From Acanthosepion pharaonis (taxonomy: Eukaryota; Mollusca; Cephalopoda; Sepiida; Sepiidae): 64,000 nt of DNA. The position numbers and the translations under genes were made by a program. Of the stretch, positions 53,701 to 63,691 are shown piece after piece. The stretch spans positions 992,501 through 1,056,500 of the forward strand of contig CAHIKZ030000813.1 of assembly GCA_903632075.3 (NCBI GenBank), written 5' to 3'. The notes below the pieces were generated by a model, which was not told where the DNA came from, searched no databases, and worked only from the letters and a program-made list of their open reading frames with translations. The stretch's first letter is position 1; every line of letters begins with the position of its first letter.

Positions 53701-55000
53701 TTTTATTTCAAAATACAGTTCATATGTTCTACTTAGGTTTCAAAATACATTTCATATGTTCTACTTATGTTTCAAAATACAGTTCTTATGTTCTACTTAT
53801 GTTTCAATATACAGTTCTTACGTTTCAAAATACTGTTTTTATAATCTTCTTTTTTTGAAATACAGTTCTTTATTCTTATGTTTCAAAATTCAGTTCTTAT
53901 GTACTTATTTGAAAATAAGAATTTATACAGTTCCTATGTTTCAATATACAGTTCTTACGTCCTTCTTATATTTCAAATACAGTTCTTATGTTTCAATATA
54001 CAGTTCTTATGTTTTTTTGTTTCGAAATACATTTCTTACGTTTTTATGTTTCAGACTACAGTCCTTATGTTCTTATGTTAAAATTAGAACGTCTAAATGC
54101 ATTTCTTATGTTTCAAAAATCAATCCTTATGTTCCTCTTATGTTTCAAAATATAGTTCTTTTGTTCTTTTTCGAAATACAGTTTTTTGTTCTTCTAATAT
54201 TTCAAAATACAGTCCTTACGTTCATCTTTCGTTTCCAAATACTGTTCTTATGTTTCAAAATACAAATCTTATGTCTTATGTTAAAATAAAAACTTATAAA
54301 TGCATTTCTTATGTTGCAAAAAACAGTCCTATCTCTATTTTGAAACATGGGAACATATTCTTATGTTTCAAAATAGAGATAATGTTCTTCTTTTTTAAAT
54401 ACTGTTCTTATGTTGTTCTGATGTTTCAAAATACATTCCTTTTGACCTTTATATGTTTGAGAATACAGTTCATATGCTGCAAAATACAGTACTTATGTTC
54501 TGATGTTTCAAAATACATTCCTTTTGACCTTTATATGTTTGAGAATACAGTTCGTATGTTGCAAAATACAGTACTTATGTTCTCCTTATGTTTCAAAATA
54601 CAGTTTTTATGTTAAAATAAGAACTTATGAATACAATACTTATGTTGAAAAATACAGTTCTTATCAATATATATGTTCTTCTTATGTCTCAAAATACAAT
54701 CGTTATATTCTTTATATGTTTTAAAATACAGTTCTTATGTTTCAAATTAAAGTTCTTACGTTCTACTTATATTTCCAAATATAGTTCTTTTGTGCTTCTG
54801 TTTGAAAATACTGTTCGTTGTTTTTTTATTATTTCCAAATACAGTGCTTATGTTTTTCCTGTTTTAAAATACGGTTCTTATGTTGCAAAATATAATTCTT
54901 TTTTCTTATGTTTCAAAATACAGATTTTACATTCTCCTTATGTTTCAAAATACAGTTCTTATGTCCTTATTATTTTTCAAAATACATTGAATTGTATTGA
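50755..55000. repeat. 32-bp satellite, about 115-120 units
   Basis: The unit consists of atgtttcaaaatacagttct then tatgttctactt (32 bp; spacing verified, e.g. the c of 'ttcaaaa' at 53466 and 53498). Units drop or gain a few bases often, and the last 900 bp are more diverged. Since 32 is not a multiple of three, the three forward frames are the same 32-residue peptide read in rotation, and none contains a stop. This explains the many overlapping forward ORFs, up to 337 codons (52845-53858). No start context, promoter or non-repeat coding sequence supports a gene. The array is interrupted by a SINE at 50890-51351. Confidence 0.95.
50890..51351 (+). mobile_element. 5S rRNA-headed SINE, copy 2
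   Basis: The 5S-homologous head (about 118 nt) starts at about 50886-50890 and shows aacaccggttctcgttcgat, caccgaagttaagcatcg and cagtacttagatgggggacc, then ctgtaagc. The 330-bp body is the same as in copy 1, ending in (CA)n at about 51341-51351. The 16-bp duplication atattctgttatgttt lies at 50874-50889 and 51352-51367. It contains no TTTT, so there is no internal pol III stop. A 68-codon frame (51145-51348) is shared with copy 1 by descent; nothing shows that it is translated. Confidence 0.85.
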
Positions 55001-55087
55001 ACTTAGAATTCTTTGGGTCTAGTTAGTGGATATAACCAATGCCGTTATCCATTACAATAGCAGGCTACAGTTCGAAATTCCCATCAC
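55001..55087. other. Junction between satellite and SINE piece
   Basis: Contains tggatataaccaatgccgtt and atccattacaatagcaggct, possibly a degraded family A head. Confidence 0.35.
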
Positions 55088-55180
55088 CTGAAGAAGACGG
55101 GAGCGTACAACGGCCGAAACTTTGTGAATATGACAATGAAGATGTGGATAACGGTCCAAATAATGTAAATAATATAAATA
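55088..55180 (+). mobile_element. SINE family A 3' piece, forward
   Basis: CTGAAGA at 55088-55094 is followed by a hairpin around gagcgtacaac and GAAAC at 55116-55120, then tatgacaatgaagatgtgga and gtccaaataatgtaaataat. This is the forward version of the segment seen inverted at 58320-58390. Confidence 0.6.
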
Positions 55181-55565
55181 AAAATATATACATTCACGTT
55201 CATCATATGCTTAGGCTTTATTACAATTCCAATCATTGCTTTTTAAAACAATAAACATTTCCGGGGAGGGGTTCAAATAAAAACGGTGTTATGGAAAAAA
55301 ACGTACTTTTGACATCGCGTTTCTTTTTACGGGCACGTTTGTACATGTTTGTCAGTCTTTCTGCTAAAACAATTTTCCCTGAAAATAGCTTTCTCAAGCC
55401 CAGTCGCTGTTATCGTTCTTTCCTGTATTGATGGGGGGTGAGGGTTACTTCTTAACCTTGCAATTGAATTAGTGTGGGATGTCAATATTTTGATTATGTC
55501 ATTATTTTGTTAAACTCCATTTTTAGTTGATTTTGTTGAAAATCTTCAATTGAAATGGTTTATGC
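55181..55565. other. Unannotated spacer
   Basis: No element or gene recognised. Confidence 0.4.
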
Positions 55566-55720
55566 TATATAATAATAATAATAATAATGATAATAACGCC
55601 ACCAATCACAATCATAGCAACAATAATAAAAATAGCAACAATAATATTAACAATAATAATAATTATAATGATAATAATAATAACAATAATTGTAAAAAAA
55701 AAAAATCAACAACAGACCCG
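55566..55720. repeat. Imperfect (AAT)n region
   Basis: AAT/AAC triplets in long runs produce the asparagine-rich and isoleucine-rich ORFs here. Confidence 0.85.
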
Positions 55721-55729
55721 TCGCTACCT

Positions 55730-55945
55730 TTCATCAGCATGGCTGATGATAATCCCCAGGAGACTGACACATTGCGCCTTGTCAGGGAAACATTTTCGGC
55801 TGAAATGAAGTGAAAAAACTCTATTTAATCCATTGATAAGTCAACAGCTAAGAAAATCGGTCCTCCGAGTCGGGCAAGACAATTTTTATCTCCAGAATCT
55901 TGTATATGTATATGTCTGCCATTTGTCCATGCTTACAATATTGTT
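55730..55945 (+). mobile_element. CR1-type LINE fragment
   Basis: Reads SMADDNPQETDTLRLV, TFSAEMK, then STAKKIGPPSRARQFLSPES and CICICLPFVHAYNIV. It covers the same part of ORF2 as 9098-9240 and continues toward the YKSTIRP block, which is broken here. Confidence 0.65.
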
Positions 55946-56146
55946 AACAACAATAAAAATAGTAATAATAATAATGATAGCAAACATTATTGACATAATT
56001 CTTCCAGTATTTTCCAATAGAGTAGAGCGCTATTTCAGAAAAGGAAAAGAAACTAATCGCCTCTTTTTTTTCTTTTTCATTTTCATAATCGCTCTGTTCT
56101 CTAAATGTTAATAATAGTATTATTATTATTACTACTAGTAGTAGTC

Positions 56147-56190
<44 letters not shown>

Positions 56191-56585
56191 TTGAAGCCAC
56201 TGAGTTTTAGATGTGTAAATGACAATTTTTTTAAAAAGAAAACTCTTTAAAAAACGAAAATACTTTTGATACATGCTCGTATTTCCCGCAGGTTTAAAAT
56301 GAAAGGCTTTCGTTTTCCTTCTCACAGAGTAACAAGCCTAACTGACTCGGTACTCAAGAGAAAATTCTAATTTATATTTTCTTTTTTCTGTCCCTGGAGT
56401 CGAATCAGCAAATTCTTTAACACGTGTCTGTATTTTCCCAGTTTTTTTTTCTTTCTTTTTCTCTAATTTGTATTGCATTTCCAACCTCGACCGTTGCTAT
56501 GAATAAAGAGAATTAAAAAACAAACAAAAAAAAAAAAACGCCGAATAAAGTAACGCAAAGAGGCAGAAATTTTAACACTCGGTAT
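55946..56585. repeat. Spacer with (AAT)n tracts
   Basis: ATT/AAT runs near 56113-56195 give leucine- and isoleucine-rich reverse frames. No gene was recognised. Confidence 0.6.
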
Positions 56586-56589
56586 CTTC

Positions 56590-57340
56590 TTTTATGTGCC
56601 GTATTCCACAGGACGTAGGCGATTAAGGCTCTCCACATCTTCCTGTCCCTTGTAGCGCTTTTTTTTTCTATTACTCACAAAATCTGTTTGGTCATCAATT
56701 TGCACAAGCCCAACATCTATGCCACACGAGACTTTCCTCTGTCCCTCTTTCTCTCAATCTGTCCTTTGAGTATCAGATTTTCCAAACCGTTCTTCCCCAT
56801 TACGTGTCCCAGAAATTTCAAATGTCTCTTCCTGCTGTTAAATATACGTTACTATTTTGTTTCCATTTTCTCCAAATCTCGTCGTTGTTCCCATTTTTGA
56901 CCCATGGTATCCTCAGCACCCTTCTGTAGAATCACATTGTTGTTGCTTTAAATCTCTTCTTCATCTGTGAGGAAACTGTCTAGTACTCACTACTGTACAG
57001 CGATACAGATATCACATAGCAGTTAGTACTTACTTTCTTGTTTCTGGCGAATTTTTTCTATTCCTCAGTAATCTGCTTAACTTTTGAAATGCTTCCTTGG
57101 CTATCTCTTTTCGAATTTCAGTGTGGATCTTTACGTCCTCCGCAGTTCTAAATAAGTTTTATTTTTGCTATTTATTCGCTGCCATAGAGGAGGATAGATA
57201 TCACATAACAATTCAGTACTTTCTTCATTGCTTCCATCGAAACATTTTCGGTTCTTAATACTCTGCTTAGCTTTTGGAATGCATCTTTGACTACCCAAAT
57301 ACGTCTTCGGGTCAAAGTGTTCCCTTTTTCTTTGTATTGG
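56590..57340 (-). mobile_element. RTE-type LINE 3' region, second copy
   Basis: Runs parallel to 7700-8260: acgtaggcgattaaggctct, cacatcttcctgtcccttgt, ctctgtccctctttctctca, ccttctgtagaatcacattg, ctgcttaacttttgaaatgc and gcttagcttttggaatgcat. The block around 'cagatatcacata...cagtacttt' appears twice (about 57000 and 57190), so part of the copy is duplicated. Too broken for a readable protein. Confidence 0.65.
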
Positions 57341-57344
57341 GTGT

Positions 57345-57680
57345 CTTTGTTTGATTTAGGGCTTCTTTGCTTGAACTAGATATCTTTTTCTCTGCATTAG
57401 ATTCTTACCATCCACGGAATCGACAATTGTGGATTTAATTAATCACGGCTGGTCAAAACCAACAAATCTTTCGGGTTGAAAACCTTTTAAGCTAAAATCA
57501 CCTATCAATACCAAATATATATATCCGTCGAATAAAATGCAAGCAAAACTAAAAAAGCAAAAAAAAAAAAAAAACAAAACAAAACAAAAAAAAAAAAAAA
57601 CAATCGGAGATAAATTTTTTAAAAGTCGAGAAAAGAAAAAAAAATACACTGTGAATAATCTGAGAAGACCTCACGCTGTT
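57345..57680. other. A-rich spacer
   Basis: Long A runs at 57558-57601. The reverse phenylalanine-rich frame is an artefact. Confidence 0.6.
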
Positions 57681-57683
57681 TTC

Positions 57684-57795
57684 CATCAGTATGGCTGATG
57701 CTAACCTCCTAAGAAAGTGACTCAGTGCGCCTTCTCAGTCAAACGTTCTTGGCTAACATGAAGTGGAAAGACTCTATTGAATCCATAGCTAAGTC
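57684..57795 (+). mobile_element. CR1-type LINE scrap
   Basis: catcagtatggctgatgcta, acctcctaagaaagtgactc, gcgccttctcagtcaaacgt and tgaagtggaaagactctatt match 55734-55830 at DNA level, with frameshifts. Confidence 0.55.
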
Positions 57796-57905
57796 AGCTA
57801 TTGGAAATCAGAGAGAAATGTTCCAATTCTAATCGACTTCGTTATATCCACTTACACACAAATACTCTTGAGAAACAGATTTACCATTTCTCTATACACC
57901 AGTTA
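57795..57905 (+). mobile_element. SINE family B fragment, forward
   Basis: gttccaattctaatcgactt, cgttatatccacttacacac and aaatactcttgagaaac follow the B box and early body order of family B. Confidence 0.5.
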
Positions 57906-58077
57906 AAGCTTAATTAGTAGATCTTGCCTGAGTAAAAATCATTAATATCTTCCAAAAATCCGTACACTTTAAAATTTTTTTCTGGCTTTAAATAGCCCGT
58001 AAAAGATAGATAAATCGCTAAAAATCAAATCAATAATGTGAGATTTCGGTATCTGGCTATATTTCTGAGCTGAGGTA

Positions 58078-58595
58078 TTATGTACACCATTTACATTACT
58101 TGGACTATTGTCCTCATCTTTGTCGCCATATTTATTACAACGTTTCGGCCTTTCAGTATCTGACTATATTTCTGAGATGAGATATTATGTACACTATTTA
58201 CAATATTCAGACTATTGTCCTCATCTTTGTCGCCATATTTATTACGACGTTTCAGCCCTTTAGTATTTGTCGATATTTCTGAAATTAGGTATTATGTACA
58301 CTATTTACATTATTCGGACTATTGTCCTCATGTTTGTCGCCATAATTATTACAACGTTTCGGCCGTTGTACGCTCCGGCCTTCTTCAGGTGGTTGGAATG
58401 TCGAACTGAACCCTTTATTTCGCTCACTGGGGTAAACTGTTCTAGTTCCACGTGCCATGTTTAATAGGATGTCAGTTATCAGTTATCTCCTGTTAATTCC
58501 TCTCTCCAAGTTCTCCACTGCTTTAACCGAGTATTGAACTTACACTCTTTGGGTTTTTTCACTGAATCTAACCAACGCCTTTATCCACTGTTCCA
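58078..58595 (-). mobile_element. SINE family A, fullest copy, with triplicated 3' part
   Basis: The reverse strand from 58595 has the tRNA-like head (TGGATAAAGGCGTTGGTTAG, then a weak B box near tgtaagttcaat), a body (gagaggaattaacaggagat, tgataactgacatcctatt), ccacctgaagaaggccgg and ggccgaaacgttgtaataat. The 3' segment, from the fttcgg site through tattatgtacac, is then repeated: tgtacac motifs lie near 58081, 58189 and 58295, a period of about 107 bp. Confidence 0.65.
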
Positions 58596-58909
58596 TGTGA
58601 GGACATCTTTGTATGAATTTCTGGGTATTATAAACCTAATGTCTTCAGCAATCATTTTTTTAAACAACAAGTCTCGTCGTTAATTAGAAAAGGGTTGACT
58701 GGATGATTTGCATAAGTATAAGGATACATCTGGGTTTGCAGTCTCAGGGAGCATTTTAAAAAATCGAGAAAGTCCTGCACTCGACCGTGTGAACATGATG
58801 TTGGTCATGTGCTGATCGCATTCTAACTGCAATCTAAAACTCCCGTAAACAAGGCTTATTAAATCAAATCAGACTTAGTATGATCTGTTTATGAAAAATA
58901 TATCTCAAT
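58596..58909. other. Unannotated spacer
   Basis: No element recognised. Confidence 0.4.
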
Positions 58910-59000
58910 AATAATAATAATGGCTAGGAATCTGATGAATTCTGTCTAAATTGATTGGATCTGTTAACATGTACAATGCAAAAATATCTTGATACACCCT

Positions 59001-59004
<4 letters not shown>

Positions 59005-59052
<48 letters not shown>

Positions 59053-59620
59053 CTCGGTATGACAGAATGGACCAATATCTGCACTGAAAAATCTGTCACT
59101 GTGAAGGAAACTGCAAGAAATTGGTTTGAACATCACCCAAACCCGAATACAAACAAATGAGCTGTAATAAATGGGACTTTACAAGACACACAGGCAGAAC
59201 AAACAAAGATAATTGTTCAGACATCGTGATCAAAGACAACAAAAACAAAATGTACCTTCTTATTGACATGGCAGTCCCTGCAAAGTGTAATGTACCTTGG
59301 AAGATTTAAAAAAAAAAAAAAACTATCAAAATGCAAGGCCCTTGAGATCGAAATCTCAAAAGTAGTTGGAGCACTCGGATTGATTGAAAAAGGTTCCGAT
59401 AGACACATTGAAGGGATTCTTAGTAGACCAATCCTGAAAGAAATACAAAAATTGTACTCAGAAGTATAGTCCACACCTTACGAAGGGCTTTATCTGTGTA
59501 AAATGTGTGTGATTTTATTTCCTCAAAAAAGCCGCAGTGGAAAATGTCATGATGCCATTTCTGATCTTAGATCTCTGGTTGGGACCCGGAAATATAATAA
59601 TAATAATAATAATAATACCA
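59005..59620 (+). mobile_element. R4/Dong-like LINE 3' end, copy 8
   Basis: Preceded by (AAT)n (59005-59050) and ending in (AAT)n (59594-59620). Reads WDFTRHTGRTNKDN, SDIVIKDNKNKM, LLIDMAVPAKCNV, KCKALEIEISKVVGALGLIE, HIEGILSRPILKEIQKLYSE. The catalytic pattern D-x14-D is intact, although Pro of RPD is Ser. About ten residues (MWHMRTSTIP block) are missing before VVGALGL. An oligo-A run at 59309-59322 breaks the frame. Confidence 0.75.
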
Positions 59621-59880
59621 CACCATAATCCTATATAGTGACAGAAACAGTATTTAATCAGACGAAATTAATGCGGTTTTAAAATAAACTGAAACAATCA
59701 ACAATCACTTTACCAAACTCTCGCTCAAACGCGCACACTCACCCAAACACAACAACAATTATAAAAAAAAAAAAAAAAAAAAAAGAACAAACCAAAACCA
59801 ATAGGAAATACGAAAAGCGTACTGTATCCAATAGAATACACAGAGAAAGAACAATGAAAGGCTAATGACTCAGACATCGT
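59621..59880. repeat. LINE downstream flank shared with 32646-32880
   Basis: cataatcctatatagtgaca, gaaattaatgcggtttta and caaactctcgctcaaac occur in the same order as after the copy at 32255. A 22-base A run lies near 59763. Confidence 0.7.
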
Positions 59881-60363
59881 GGTTAAAGACCACAAAAATA
59901 GAATATGCTTTCTTATTAACAACGCAGTCCCTGCAGGCTAATGTGTATTTGAATGTCTTCAAAAAACTATCAAAATACAAGGATGTTGAAGTGGAAATCT
60001 ACAAAATGTGGCACATGAGGACATCAATAATTCGTAAGTTGTAGTTGGAGGCCTAAGTTTGGTTAGAAAAGTTTGCGAGAGACTCATTGAAGGGATACCT
60101 GGCAGTCTATGCCTTAAAGAAGTACAAAAAATTTATTATCACATGTACAACCTCACACATTACGAAGAGTTTTATCTACGCAAAATCTGTGTGATCTTAG
60201 GTTGTCTCCTTTTTTATTTACGAAAATCCTCTACTCATGGAAAATGTCATGATGACATTTTTGACCTTAGGTCTCTATTTAGGACCCGAAAACAAATGAG
60301 TATAGAACAGTAATCAAAGGAAATAATAATAATAAAATAATAATAATAATAATAATAATAATA
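59881..60363 (+). mobile_element. R4/Dong-like LINE 3' end, copy 9
   Basis: Reads VVKDHKNRICFLINNAVPAG, then KLSKYKDVEVEIYKMWHMRT, LIEGIPGSLCLKEVQK, LTHYEEFYLRKICVI, then the UTR (aaatgtcatgatgacatttt) and (AAT)n at about 60323-60363. In LINNAVP the catalytic Asp is Asn. Frameshifted near 60035. Confidence 0.75.
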
Positions 60364-60495
60364 ATTGACCCAAAATGTAGATTCTGTGACGAATATCCAG
60401 AAACAACTGACCATCTTGTATCATATTGTACCGATTCACATCCATCTTATATAAAAGTCAGCATGACAAAGTGGGCAAATATCCGTTATCAACAG
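60364..60495 (+). mobile_element. R4/Dong-like LINE CCHC fragment, copy 10
   Basis: Begins right after the (AAT)n of copy 9 and reads DPKCRFCDEYPETTDHLVSY then CTDSHPSYIKVSMTKWANI. The knuckle C-x2-C-x8-H-x4-C is intact. It breaks off before the endonuclease, where SINE C begins. Confidence 0.75.
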
Positions 60496-60516
60496 TTTGG
60501 ACAAGGCCAGCACGCT

Positions 60517-60877
<361 letters not shown>

Positions 60878-60896
60878 TTTATGTTTAACATTCTTT

Positions 60897-61065
60897 TATA
60901 GATACAAGTATTTAAGTAAATGCTCTGTTTATAATAAACAGTATTAAATGACATTTACCGGCCTGAATGTCGAGAAATTTTCATAGAAAATATTCGTCCT
61001 TTGACAGGATTCGAACCTGCATCCTATACGGAACCGTCATTTACTTAAATACTTGTATCTATAAT
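60897..61065 (-). mobile_element. tRNA-like relic inside a 26-bp perfect inverted repeat
   Basis: tatagatacaagtatttaag-taaatg (60897-60922) and its exact inverse (61040-61065) enclose a reverse-strand B box (ggatgcaggttcgaatcctg, about 61000-61024) and the string cggcctgaatgtcgag, also seen near 45001. Part of the same block recurs at 61855-61950 (gacggttccgtataggata ... acttaaatatttgtatctat). Confidence 0.6.
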
Positions 61066-61104
61066 AAAAATGTCTTTAATAAATTGTCCGACTTTGTCCA
61101 ATTC

Positions 61105-61107
61105 TTA

Positions 61108-61139
<32 letters not shown>

Positions 61140-61185
61140 ATGCGCGTGCGTGCGTGCTTGTGTGTGTGTACATGTTTGTGTGTTT
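61105..61185. repeat. (TA)n-(TG)n microsatellite
   Basis: TA run to about 61130, then imperfect TG/CG repeats. Confidence 0.9.
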
Positions 61186-61311
61186 AAAATAGGATATAGA
61201 ATCTCGACAAAGATTTTAAGAAATTTTAAAAACGAAAGCTTTTCATTTAAAATAGATTTGATTACATGTTTCGCCTTTCATTAGAACCAAAAACGTACAT
61301 GGAGAAATAAA

Positions 61312-61480
61312 TCAAGTGATGATGTTGAATGTAGATTCTACATTCAACATTATCACTTGATAAGACACCTTAAGCGTTGAAACAAAATGGCTATTTTTGT
61401 AGTGATATCATAACATGCTTATGTTATCATTTTTGAATAAATAGTATTTGCTCTATTCTTAGCCCTCTATTATTGAGCAC
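61312..61480 (+). mobile_element. Penelope-like end with hairpin
   Basis: Arms 61312-61333 and 61339-61360 (22 bp, one mismatch, 5-nt loop) are followed by cttgataagacaccttaagc and gttgaaacaaaatgg, the same TTGATAA...GAAA arrangement seen at other Penelope ends. No ORF. Confidence 0.45.
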
Positions 61481-61556
61481 TCTTTTAAGAATAGTAATTT
61501 TTGGTTAGTTGGAAAAAAAATAACACCAGTGATAGAACTAACACAATAAGTTGCAT

Positions 61557-61665
61557 GGATATGAGTCTGTGACCCTGGGTTTCACGCTTTTGAGATCATC
61601 AGACAAACTCACTCTTTGTTGGATGATCGCAGAAGCGTGAAACTCAGTGTCACAAACTCATATCC
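61557..61665. repeat. Hairpin with 44-bp arms
   Basis: Arms 61557-61600 and 61622-61665 are inverse with five mismatches; the loop is 21 nt. It includes gtttcacgctt and its inverse. Confidence 0.9.
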
Positions 61666-61676
61666 GTACAACATTC

Positions 61677-61684
61677 TCTCTCAT

Positions 61685-61755
<71 letters not shown>
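61677..61755. repeat. (CT)n-(TA)n microsatellite
   Basis: About 14 CT units then about 24 TA units. Confidence 0.95.
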
Positions 61756-61757
<2 letters not shown>

Positions 61758-62239
61758 CTAAAGAATTTAGACATTTTTATTATTTTAACACATTTTTCAT
61801 GTTTATACGTTCTTTTTAAAGATAAAAATATTATCCGACGATAAAAGCACGTCAGGCTATATGACGGTTCCGTATAGGATACAGCTTCGATTTCTGTCAA
61901 TACTGTTTATTATAAACAGAGCATTTACTTAAATATTTGTATCTATAAAAAGAACGTATAAACATTTAAAAATGTCTTAAAATAATTGTCGGACTTTGTC
62001 CATTTCATAACATTTTTATTTCTTCAAACGTTATTTTTATTGGATACTGCTGTTGGAATAGATGCCCCGTTTTTTTTAAATAGTGTGCATCCACTAAAAA
62101 ATAAAGTTTGAAGAAGTAAAATGTTGGATTCAAAATAAATCCCTTAATTCTTTAGAAATTGCTTTGTTTACGTTTCAGAGAAGAGAATCGAGCGGTGTTT
62201 TCGAGAAAATTTTAAACGGTTAAATGGCATTGCTGAGCT

Positions 62240-62460
62240 GTGAGGCTGTCTGTGGCCGAGAGGTTTAAAGTGCGGCCGATCAGATGCTGCTTTATACAAA
62301 GGAGGACGCAGTTTCGAACTCTTCCGGTCATTTTCTTTATTAAGGTCGATTTGACGCTAAATGAATGTCTCTTCGGCTTTCGATCCCAGATATGTGGAGG
62401 GGAACTGGCCAGGGGCTGTAGCGGCACTGCCACCACAACGCCAGCATAGAACGGATCATG
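62240..62460 (+). mobile_element. tRNA-derived SINE, class II tRNA-like head
   Basis: A box-like tggccgagaggtttaaagtg and B box-like gcagtttcgaactcttcc are about 60 nt apart, a spacing typical of Leu/Ser tRNA-like heads. The body contains gtcgatttgacgctaaatga and ends ccaccacaacgccagcatag. No second copy was found in the window. Confidence 0.5.
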
Positions 62461-62486
62461 AGAAAAACCATAAAAACAAAGGCAAT

Positions 62487-62720
62487 ATACAGGGTGGTCC
62501 GAAAGTTCTGTCACCCCTTAGCAAAACGTAATGAGAACAAGTAATACAAAGCACATGTAATTGATTCAGTTTATTCACTTTCATTGACGCTGTCACATAT
62601 CGGGAAGGTCTGTATGAATAGCAAGTTAGGCCGAAAATATTCTTAGCGGAAAGGAGACATAAACTTGCCAATATCGACTGAAGAATATTTGACGACGTTG
62701 AAATGACGCCATTCTTTCTA
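62487..62720. mobile_element. mariner-like end without partner
   Basis: cagggtggtccgaaagttct, gtcaccccttagcaaaacgt, aatacaaagcacatgtaatt and gtttattcactttcattgac match the left part of the element at 63335. No right end was found. Confidence 0.55.
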
Positions 62721-63204
62721 CACCGTAAAGTGTCGAATTTACTTTTACCCTTCGGAAATGTTTTTAACGATTTCGACTATACATTCTAACCCGAGCTCCC
62801 TCAGTCGAGCAATGTCTCGTAAAATTCAACTGTAAAGAAAACCTCAAGAGTATTTTACCCTTAAGACTAGGAACAAAAAGAACGTTTTTTGACTGATTTA
62901 TTTCTACGGCTTTTCAACACTTTACAGTTTAGGGTGAAAATATTCTCAAAGTTTAAATTTTTTAAACTATTTTTAGAGATTGTCACTACTTGGGAATGAG
63001 GCCTGTAATAACAACGACAACGCAGTTTAGACCGTTGACTTCTGTCTGCAGAAGAGGCACTCCTGCTTTTTATTCACACATATACAATATGGCTGGCACG
63101 GTACTTCCGTGTCTGAACAATAAGTGAAACGGTACTTCCGTTTTCTTACATCCTGATTACAACAGAGATAATAATAGTTTAGTTATACAATTCTTACAAA
63201 ATAC

Positions 63205-63332
63205 CCATAGCTGAGGAGAGAAGAGTTGGATTCATAGCTTTCTCAAGGGTATTTGCACGTAAGTGAATGCAACAAACCCGACTGGAATTGGAACTCGGCT
63301 TTCCGATTAACAATTCCATGACATTATCCTTT
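63205..63332 (-). mobile_element. SINE family B copy, reverse
   Basis: The reverse strand has a B box-like gccgagttccaattcc, then ttgcattcacttacgtgcaa, atacccttgagaaagctatg and aatccaactcttctctcctc. Confidence 0.6.
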
Positions 63333-63334
63333 TT

Positions 63335-63691
63335 CAGGGTGATCCGAAAGTCTTGTCATCCCTAGGAAAAAGTAATGAGAAGAATAGAAGGACAATACAG
63401 TAATACAAAGCACATCTACTGGATTCGGTTTATTCACTTTCATTGTCAAACATCGAGAAAGTCTATATGAACACCATTTTCTTGACACAAAATTATGCAG
63501 CGACAGTGTTCAGTGATATTTTACGAAGATGTGCTTTCGTGATTGTTGCAAATGTTCTCCGAAAGGCGTCCTCCAACTGATGGGTATTCTGGTATCGTTC
63601 ATGTTAAGCTCTCTCCTTGATAATACCACACAGAGCGTTGAAATGGAAAATTATATTATGTAGGGGTGACAAGAATTTCGTACCACCCCGT
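63335..63691 (-). mobile_element. mariner-superfamily MITE of about 357 bp
   Basis: TIRs of about 30 bp: cagggtgatccgaaagtctt at the left, and the inverse of tcttgtcacccctacat-type sequence at the right (ggggtgacaagaatttcgta then ccaccccg). Inside, the reverse strand keeps a transposase C-terminal remnant, near QLEDAFRRTFATITKAHLRK. The catalytic domain is gone. Confidence 0.7.

Noticed and set aside
52845..53858. 337-codon forward ORF as a protein-coding gene
   Set aside because: It lies entirely within the 32-bp satellite; all three forward frames are open for arithmetic reasons, and no promoter, start context or non-repeat domain is present.
50755..55000. CRISPR-like array
   Set aside because: Units are contiguous with no unique spacers, and the setting is an animal genome.
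55566..56225. Asparagine- and leucine-rich proteins
   Set aside because: Products of imperfect (AAT)n microsatellites.
57443..57649. Phenylalanine-rich reverse ORF
   Set aside because: Translation of poly-A tracts on the plus strand.
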